A stretch of DNA of 9,993 nucleotides, taken from an uncultured Clostridium sp. GTDB lineage: Bacteria > Bacillota > Clostridia > Clostridiales > Clostridiaceae. Positions 5,741 to 9,993 of this stretch are shown one piece after another. The DNA is taken from assembly GCA_946575275.1 (NCBI GenBank), contig CAMNZV010000038.1:1-9993 (forward strand), in the 5' to 3' direction. Numbering within the stretch: the first letter of the stretch is position 1; each line of letters starts with the position of its first letter. A program made the translations under genes and the position numbers. The notes beneath the pieces are model-generated. The model searched no databases. It had not been told where the DNA came from and worked only from the letters and a program-made list of their open reading frames with translations.

Positions 5741-6829
5741 TTACTTACTATATTCATTATACTCTTCTATAATATGTTTTTTGCTTTTAAAACCTAAATT
5801 TACAAACAGAGAAGACTTAATTAATATATCAGGAATGTTTTTTGACTTCATTTCTTTAAATTCTATTATATCCAACTTTAGTTTTTCAATACCTACCATT
5901 TCAAAATCGAAATCAATAGGCTTCTTAGCTATTAAATCTGTTGATATATGAACTAGTTCTGGAATAGTACCAGATTTATAAGACTTAACAACAATATTTT
6001 TATATTTTTCAACAAAAGAATATTTATAATTAATTCTACTTAACATTTTAAGTTGACCTAGGCTTAAGGGAACTTGTCTTAATATTTTTCTTCTTAAATT
6101 AATTTTTTTATATTTTAAATCATTATTTTTACAAATACCAATATCATCAAAGGCTAAAATTAAATAGGGGATATTTTCTTCAATTAGTATTGGATAAAAA
6201 ATATTATATTTATCAGTAAAATTATCAGTTTCTTTAGTTACAACCTTTATATTTTCATACATATTTTCTATTTTATCAATTAATTCTGTAAATCCAACTA
6301 AAGTACTATTATCTTCTAAGGTTAATACAAGAACCCTTAGTTTTAAGGTTAAAGCTAGATAATCAAGTAACTTAATTGAATCTATTGTACCATCTAAGAA
6401 GATAGCACAATCATATTTTAGGTTTGGAGAATTCTTAATTTCATCTATTTCTGGAGTTTTATATAAAAAGTTATCTATTAAATTATTATTAGCACATATA
6501 GGGCATAATTTGTTTGAATCAAGTTCAAGTCCAGGTAAAGCATAATCATTTAAGCCACATTTTTCACAAAAATGTGCTTCCCTTAAGGTTTTGGGATAGT
6601 ATATATAATCTTTTTTATCTACAATAATATTATTTGCTATTAATTCCTTAACTTTTTTTGTGATTTTATAAGTAGATAGCTCATAATAGCCATTCATATA
6701 GGAAACAGTTTCAATATCCATTTTGGATAGTTTAATTTTATTATTAAAAGTATTTGGTGCTTTTCTAAAGCCATAATAATATAAATAGTTTCCTTCTACC
6801 TTCCATCTATTTTGTAAAATTGGACGCAT
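5741..6829 (-). CDS. Zinc-ribbon and PP-loop-like protein with a degenerate ATP-binding loop
   Basis: The 362-residue product has three parts. Residues 1 to about 80 look like a small winged-helix-like domain. Next is a zinc ribbon with C88-x2-C91 and C109-x2-C112. From about 138 comes a Rossmann-like region starting Y-D-C-A-I-F-L-D-G-T-I-D-S. This order, cysteine ribbon then Y-D-C plus PP-loop, resembles the WbpG/WbuX N-acetyl sugar amidotransferase type of adenine nucleotide alpha hydrolase. In active members the loop is S-G-G-x-D-S; here it is D-G-T-I-D-S, so ATP binding may be lost or changed. The function is unknown. The ATG at 6829 has GGGG at 6841-6838 and an extended -10 promoter upstream. 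It is divergent from a Crp/Fnr, rhodanese and persulfide-reductase operon, which hints at a sulfur-related or co-regulated role. Confidence 0.7.
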   Translation of the reverse strand: MRPILQNRWKVEGNYLYYYGFRKAPNTFNNKIKLSKMDIETVSYMNGYYELSTYKITKKVKELIANNIIVDKKDYIYYPKTLREAHFCEKCGLNDYALPGLELDSNKLCPICANNNLIDNFLYKTPEIDEIKNSPNLKYDCAIFLDGTIDSIKLLDYLALTLKLRVLVLTLEDNSTLVGFTELIDKIENMYENIKVVTKETDNFTDKYNIFYPILIEENIPYLILAFDDIGICKNNDLKYKKINLRRKILRQVPLSLGQLKMLSRINYKYSFVEKYKNIVVKSYKSGTIPELVHISTDLIAKKPIDFDFEMVGIEKLKLDIIEFKEMKSKNIPDILIKSSLFVNLGFKSKKHIIEEYNEYSK

Positions 6830-6859
6830 ATTAAAGTCCCCTTTATTTTTTTTTCTCTA

Positions 6860-6868
6860 ATTATACCA
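6860..6868 (-). promoter_or_regulatory. Extended -10 promoter of the PP-loop-like gene
   Basis: On the minus strand the sequence TGGTATAAT (6868-6860) is a perfect extended -10 element. No convincing -35 lies 17 bases upstream. The predicted start near 6853 gives a leader of about 24 bases. Confidence 0.6.
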
Positions 6869-6886
6869 CTTTGATTGGAAATTGGA

Positions 6887-6940
6887 TTACAAAAGTATTA
6901 AGAAATATAAAAAGGACTGTAACTTAGTCACAAAAGTATT
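6887..6940. repeat. 13-base direct repeat in the divergent promoter region
   Basis: TTACAAAAGTATT at 6887-6899 recurs as TCACAAAAGTATT at 6928-6940, one mismatch in 13, spaced by 41 bases. The right copy overlaps the 3' half of the palindrome at 6918-6932. The left copy is centred about 40 bases upstream of the likely start of the minus-strand transcript. It may mark binding sites shared by the two divergent units. Confidence 0.45.
6918..6932. promoter_or_regulatory. Crp/Fnr-like operator palindrome
   Basis: TGTAACTTAGTCACA is a 15-bp inverted repeat with six of seven paired positions matching (TGTnACT and AGTnACA). It resembles the TGTGA/TCACA half-sites of Crp/Fnr-family regulators, and the downstream gene encodes one. 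Its centre at 6925 is about 41 bases before the start predicted from TATAAT at 6954-6959, the class II activator position. No -35 element is visible, as expected for activator dependence. Confidence 0.6.
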
Positions 6941-6953
6941 GTTATAAGTTTAA

Positions 6954-6959
6954 TATAAT
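6954..6959 (+). promoter_or_regulatory. -10 element for the Crp/Fnr-rhodanese operon
   Basis: A perfect TATAAT at 6954-6959 predicts a start near 6966 and a leader of about 52 bases. A second TATAAT at 6972-6977 is an alternative; its start would put the palindrome near -59. Neither has a good -35 element, so a bound regulator is probably needed. Confidence 0.55.
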
Positions 6960-7017
6960 GGTTTCATAAGGTATAATTAAACTAAATAATAAAGCTTTTG
7001 GAAAAGGAGTTATTCTC

Positions 7018-7671
7018 ATGAAGACAAATATAGATAATTTGTATAAGGTTTATCCTGTTTTAGAAAAAATAAATGATATGAATGAGGGTATAATTTCAAA
7101 TAGTGGTGTATTTAGAAAAATATATGCAGATGAGTTTGTAGTTTCAAAATCAAAAGAAAAATGTAATGGAATTTTATTTGTAATTAAGGGCAACATTAAA
7201 ATACAAAAGATTAATGTAATGGGAGAAGAAACTTATCTTTATAATATTCAATCAGGGGAGTTTTGTCATGAAGTATTAAATTGTATAGAAGATTTAGAAT
7301 CCTTAAATATTATTGGAAGAGCCCTTCAAGATTCCCTAATATTTATACTTCCATTTTCAATATTGAAAAATTATCTTTTAAAGGATATTGATTTTTTAAT
7401 GTATATATATAAAGACATTCACAATAAATTCAATGGAATAATTGAACACAAAGAAAATCTTATTCATGAAGCTGTAGAAAATAGACTAATTAAATTATTG
7501 ATAAATAAGGGGTCTAACATTATTTATGGAACTCATAGTGATTTAGCTTTTGAAATTGATACTGCAAGAGAGGTAGTTAGTAGAAAATTAAAAAACATTG
7601 AAAAATTAGGATATATAAAATTAGAAAGAGGGAAAATAACAATAATAAGAAATTTAAAAGAGGTAACATAG
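7018..7671 (+). CDS. Crp/Fnr-family transcriptional regulator
   Basis: The 217-residue product has a cyclic-nucleotide-binding-like beta-barrel at about 15-115 (F-V-I-K-G-N-I at 54-60, then Y-N-I-Q-S-G-E-F at 75-82), a long dimer helix at about 120-155, and a C-terminal winged helix-turn-helix. The last reads G-T-H-S-D-L-A-F-E-I-D at 171-181, then T-A-R-E-V-V-S-R-K-L-K at 182-192 as recognition helix, and L-E-R-G-K-I near the end. It lacks the N-terminal cysteine cluster of oxygen-sensing FNR. C83 and C89, in the barrel, could sense sulfur or redox state, which is inference. The ATG at 7018 has AAAAGGAG at 7002-7009. Its stop overlaps the ribosome binding site of the rhodanese gene, so it is the first gene of a three-gene operon that it probably controls. 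Confidence 0.88.
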   Translation: MKTNIDNLYKVYPVLEKINDMNEGIISNSGVFRKIYADEFVVSKSKEKCNGILFVIKGNIKIQKINVMGEETYLYNIQSGEFCHEVLNCIEDLESLNIIGRALQDSLIFILPFSILKNYLLKDIDFLMYIYKDIHNKFNGIIEHKENLIHEAVENRLIKLLINKGSNIIYGTHSDLAFEIDTAREVVSRKLKNIEKLGYIKLERGKITIIRNLKEVT

Positions 7672-7684
7672 GGAGGAAATAAAA

Positions 7685-7990
7685 ATGAGTAGAAATAAAA
7701 AAATAAATGTAAATGATATTGATAAATTATTAGGAAAGATAGATCTAATAGACATTAGGGAAAAATATGAATATTCAGCTGGAAGCTTAAATACTGCAAA
7801 AAATATTCCAATGGGTGAATTAGTAAATAATGTAGAAGATTATTTAAGTTTTGACAAGGAATATTACATTATGTGTCAATCAGGTGGAAGAAGTCAAAGA
7901 GTATGTAATGTCCTTGAAAGTGAAGGATATAAGGTTATAGATGTTGTAGGTGGATATGGTTCTTATGCAGGAACTAAAAGAAATAAATAG
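7685..7990 (+). CDS. Single-domain rhodanese
   Basis: This 101-residue protein is a stand-alone rhodanese domain, which carries sulfane sulfur as a cysteine persulfide and passes it to an acceptor. It has L-I-D-I-R-E-K-Y-E-Y at 21-30, I-P-M-G-E at 41-45, and the active loop C-Q-S-G-G-R at 64-69 with C64 as the catalytic residue, followed by the typical G-Y-K-V-I-D-V-V-G-G-Y end. There is no signal peptide, so it is cytosolic. The ATG at 7685 has GGGAGG at 7671-7676. Its stop (7988-7990) overlaps the next ribosome binding site. It probably works with the rhodanese-fused reductase encoded next. Confidence 0.93.
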   Translation: MSRNKKINVNDIDKLLGKIDLIDIREKYEYSAGSLNTAKNIPMGELVNNVEDYLSFDKEYYIMCQSGGRSQRVCNVLESEGYKVIDVVGGYGSYAGTKRNK

Positions 7991-8001
7991 GAGGGAAAAT
8001 T

Positions 8002-9702
8002 ATGAAAAAGAAAATATTAATAGTAGGTGGAGTTGCAGGTGGTGCCTCAGCTGCAGCTAGAATCAGAAGGCTAAGTGAAGAAGATGAAATAATTATGTTT
8101 GAAAGGGGACCTCACGTTTCTTTCTCTAACTGTTCATTACCATATCATTTAAGTGGAATAGTAAAAGAGGCTGATAATCTTGTTTTAATGAGTCCTCAAA
8201 AATTTTTATCTCAATACAATATTTTAGCAAAAGTAAATAGTGAAGTATTAAGTATTAATAGAGAAAAAAAATATGTTACAGTTAAAAATATTATAACAGA
8301 GGAAGTATATGAAGAGTCTTATGATAAGCTTATTTTATCACCAGGAGCAAAGCCAATAGTTCCAAACTTTGAAAATAGTAGTAAGGTTGATATTTTTACA
8401 ATTAGAAATGTTAAGGATATTGATACATTAAATCAATATATTAAAGCTAAAAATAAAAAAGAAATTGCAGTAATTGGTGGAGGATTTATTGGTATTGAAG
8501 CTGCTGAAAATTTAAAAATGGCAGGGTATAATGTAACAATTATTGAGGCATTTAACCAAATATTAAAGCCTTTTGACTATGACATGGTACAAATATTAAA
8601 TAAAGAAATTTATGACAAGGGAATTAATTTAATATTAAATGACAAGGTAGAAAGATTTGATGAAAATAAGGTTATACTATCTTCAGGAAAAGAAATCAAA
8701 GCAGAAGCTGTTGTTATGGCAATAGGTGTATCTCCTGATATAACCTTAGCAAAAGAGGCAAATTTAGAAATTGGTGAAACAGGTGCAATAAAGGTAGATA
8801 AAAATTATAGAACAAATGATGAAAATATTTACGCTGTAGGAGATGCAATTGAGGTATATAATTCCCTTACACATTCAATGAATAAATTATCTCTTGCAGG
8901 ACCTGCATTAAAGCAAGCTAGATCTGTTGCAAATCATATTAATGGAAAGGAAACAATAAATAAAGGCTATATTGGATCCTCTGCAATAAAGGTATTTGAT
9001 TATAATGGTGCAGCAACTGGTATAAGTGAAGGATTAATAAAAGCTCAAAATTTAAATATTAATTATGATATAGTAAGAGTTATATTAACAGATAAGGTAT
9101 CTATTATGCCAAATGCATCTCCAATGCATTTAAAATTGCTATTTGAAAAACCAACAGGAAAAATTTTAGGAGCACAGGCAATAGGAAAAGGTGATGTAAC
9201 AAAGAGAATTGATGTTATAGCTACAGCAATAAAATTTGGTGGTACCTTAGAGGACCTTCAGGATTTAGAATTAAGCTATGCACCACCATTTTCAACTGCA
9301 AAGGATGTGGTAAACTATGCAGGTTATGTTGGATATAATTTATTAAATGAAGAATACAAGCAAGTTAATGTAGATAAGGTTCGTAACCTTGTATTAAATA
9401 ATGCCTTTATAGTAGATGTTAGAGAAAAAAATGAATATAATAATGGTCATATTAAAAATTCAATTAATATTCCACTTAGTGAAATTAGAGGAAGATTAGA
9501 TGAAATTCCAAAAGATAAACCAGTATACCTACATTGTAGAACAGGTCAAAGAAGTTATAATGCCACATTAATACTACAAAATTTAGGGTACAAAAATGTA
9601 ATTAATATAACTGGAAGCTTTTTAGGATTATCCTTTTATGAATTCTTTGATGATGTGACATTAAATAGAGAGAGTATATTAACTGAATATAATTTTAGAT
9701 AA
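8002..9702 (+). CDS. CoA-disulfide / persulfide reductase with C-terminal rhodanese
   Basis: The 566-residue product is an FAD- and NAD(P)H-dependent disulfide reductase (about 1-445) joined to a rhodanese domain (about 455-555). The first FAD site is G-G-V-A-G-G-A-S at 9-16, and the single redox cysteine is C44 in S-F-S-N-C-S-L-P-Y. The NAD(P)H site is G-G-G-F-I-G-I-E at 159-166 and the second FAD motif is Y-A-V-G-D-A at 277-282. The conserved dimer segment Y-A-P-P-F-S is at 426-431. The rhodanese loop is C-R-T-G-Q-R at 512-517. This architecture matches CoADR-RHD and the related Npsr enzymes, which reduce CoA disulfide, CoA persulfide or polysulfide. The ATG at 8002 has GGAGGG at 7990-7995. 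It ends the operon, 15 bases before a strong terminator. The exact physiological substrate cannot be read from sequence. Confidence 0.95.
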   Translation: MKKKILIVGGVAGGASAAARIRRLSEEDEIIMFERGPHVSFSNCSLPYHLSGIVKEADNLVLMSPQKFLSQYNILAKVNSEVLSINREKKYVTVKNIITEEVYEESYDKLILSPGAKPIVPNFENSSKVDIFTIRNVKDIDTLNQYIKAKNKKEIAVIGGGFIGIEAAENLKMAGYNVTIIEAFNQILKPFDYDMVQILNKEIYDKGINLILNDKVERFDENKVILSSGKEIKAEAVVMAIGVSPDITLAKEANLEIGETGAIKVDKNYRTNDENIYAVGDAIEVYNSLTHSMNKLSLAGPALKQARSVANHINGKETINKGYIGSSAIKVFDYNGAATGISEGLIKAQNLNINYDIVRVILTDKVSIMPNASPMHLKLLFEKPTGKILGAQAIGKGDVTKRIDVIATAIKFGGTLEDLQDLELSYAPPFSTAKDVVNYAGYVGYNLLNEEYKQVNVDKVRNLVLNNAFIVDVREKNEYNNGHIKNSINIPLSEIRGRLDEIPKDKPVYLHCRTGQRSYNATLILQNLGYKNVINITGSFLGLSFYEFFDDVTLNRESILTEYNFR

Positions 9703-9717
9703 ATGAATTGATTAGGA

Positions 9718-9754
9718 AGAAGGGGTAAAAATTAGATTTTACCTTCTTTTTTTT
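9718..9754 (+). terminator. Intrinsic terminator of the Crp/Fnr-rhodanese operon
   Basis: AGAAGG plus TAAAA (9718-9723 and 9726-9730, with two extra G's between) pairs with TTTTACCTTCT at 9737-9747. Eight T's run from 9747 to 9754. This is a standard terminator shortly after the reductase stop. Confidence 0.9.
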
Positions 9755-9785
9755 ATGTGGTAGTATCAAAAATAGTACCAAAACA

Positions 9786-9828
9786 ATAAAAAACTCTTCC
9801 ACAAGCCCCCTAATGCAAGTGAAAGAGT
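9786..9828 (-). terminator. Intrinsic terminator of the tRNA-Leu gene
   Basis: On the minus strand ACTCTTTCAC (9828-9819) pairs with GTGGAAGAGT (9802-9793), a 10-bp stem with one wobble, extended by a further two pairs past a small mismatch. A run of six T's (9793-9788) follows. It sits 17 bases downstream of the tRNA 3' end. Confidence 0.88.
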
Positions 9829-9844
9829 AATTCTTCATAAGTGT

Positions 9845-9926
9845 TGGTGCCGCTGGTGGGAGTCGAACCCACACGGTTTCCCGCGCGATTTTGAGTCGCG
9901 TGCGTCTGCCATTCCGCCACAGCGGC
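9845..9926 (-). tRNA. tRNA-Leu (anticodon CAA)
   Basis: The minus strand folds into a class II tRNA of 82 bases including the encoded CCA. The acceptor arms are GCCGCTG and CAGCGGC. The anticodon stem is CGCGA/TCGCG with the loop CTCAAAA, giving anticodon CAA, which reads the leucine codon TTG. The T arm is GTGGG-TTCGACT-CCCAC, and the short variable arm contains CGG-GAAA-CCG. It has its own promoter and terminator and appears to be a single-gene unit. Confidence 0.96.
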
Positions 9927-9946
9927 GCTAATAAAACAACGAATTT

Positions 9947-9975
9947 ATAATATCACAATAATTATTATAAAACAA
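9947..9975 (-). promoter_or_regulatory. Promoter of the tRNA-Leu gene
   Basis: On the minus strand TTGTTT (9975-9970) and TATTAT (9952-9947) are separated by 17 bases, a good vegetative promoter. The predicted start near 9940 is about 14 bases before the mature tRNA 5' end. Confidence 0.7.
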
Positions 9976-9993
9976 GTAGAAATTTTAAGAAAA

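Noticed and set aside
5741..6829. Active N-acetyl sugar amidotransferase
   Set aside because: The ATP-binding loop is not conserved and there are no surface-polysaccharide genes nearby.
7018..7671. Oxygen-sensing FNR with an iron-sulfur cluster
   Set aside because: The N-terminal cysteine cluster needed for this is absent; only C49, C83 and C89 are present, all in the barrel.
9758..9780. TGGTAGTA and TAGTACCA inverted repeat as another terminator or an attachment site
   Set aside because: The stem is short with a mismatch, it lies between two better terminators, and no integrase or duplicated tRNA end is visible.

Overview
The window looks like chromosomal DNA from a low-GC, anaerobic Firmicute, most likely Clostridium sensu stricto. 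This is inferred from the very AT-rich composition, heavy use of AGA, ATA and TTA codons, strong GGAGG-type ribosome binding sites, and the gene families present. No prophage, insertion sequence, CRISPR array or rRNA is visible.

Region 1 (about 1-2735, + strand) is a compact folate (tetrahydropterin) operon: folE, an HD-domain phosphohydrolase gene, folP, and a folB-folK fusion. Together they cover GTP to 7,8-dihydropteroate, except that no Nudix-type dihydroneopterin triphosphate pyrophosphatase is present. The HD protein sits where that activity is needed and is a candidate for it.

Region 2 (about 2736-5630) holds less familiar genes. A small lipoprotein gene converges on the folate operon. 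A shortened pyruvate-kinase-like protein keeps the A and B domains and the catalytic residues but lacks the C-terminal domain. A possible 31-residue membrane peptide overlaps its end. Next is a membrane-anchored NERD-like protein whose nuclease residues are substituted, with a hairpin that could cover its ribosome binding site. A 100-residue cytosolic protein of unknown function lies on the minus strand with a good promoter and two direct repeats.

Region 3 (about 5741-9754) is a divergent pair of transcription units. On the minus strand is a zinc-ribbon plus PP-loop-like protein with a degenerate ATP-binding loop. On the plus strand is an apparent sulfane-sulfur operon: a Crp/Fnr-family regulator, a single-domain rhodanese, and a CoA-disulfide/persulfide reductase fused to a C-terminal rhodanese. 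The 188-base divergent region has a near-perfect 15-bp palindrome centred about 41 bases upstream of the likely start of the regulator transcript, the position expected for a Crp/Fnr-type activator. It also has a 13-base direct repeat with one copy facing each promoter. The operon ends in a clear intrinsic terminator.

Region 4 (about 9786-9993, minus strand) is a tRNA-Leu(CAA) gene with encoded CCA, a good promoter and its own intrinsic terminator.

The most interesting points are the degenerate PP-loop protein facing the sulfur operon, the probable class II Crp/Fnr operator, the HD protein in the folate operon, and the truncated pyruvate-kinase-like and NERD-like genes.
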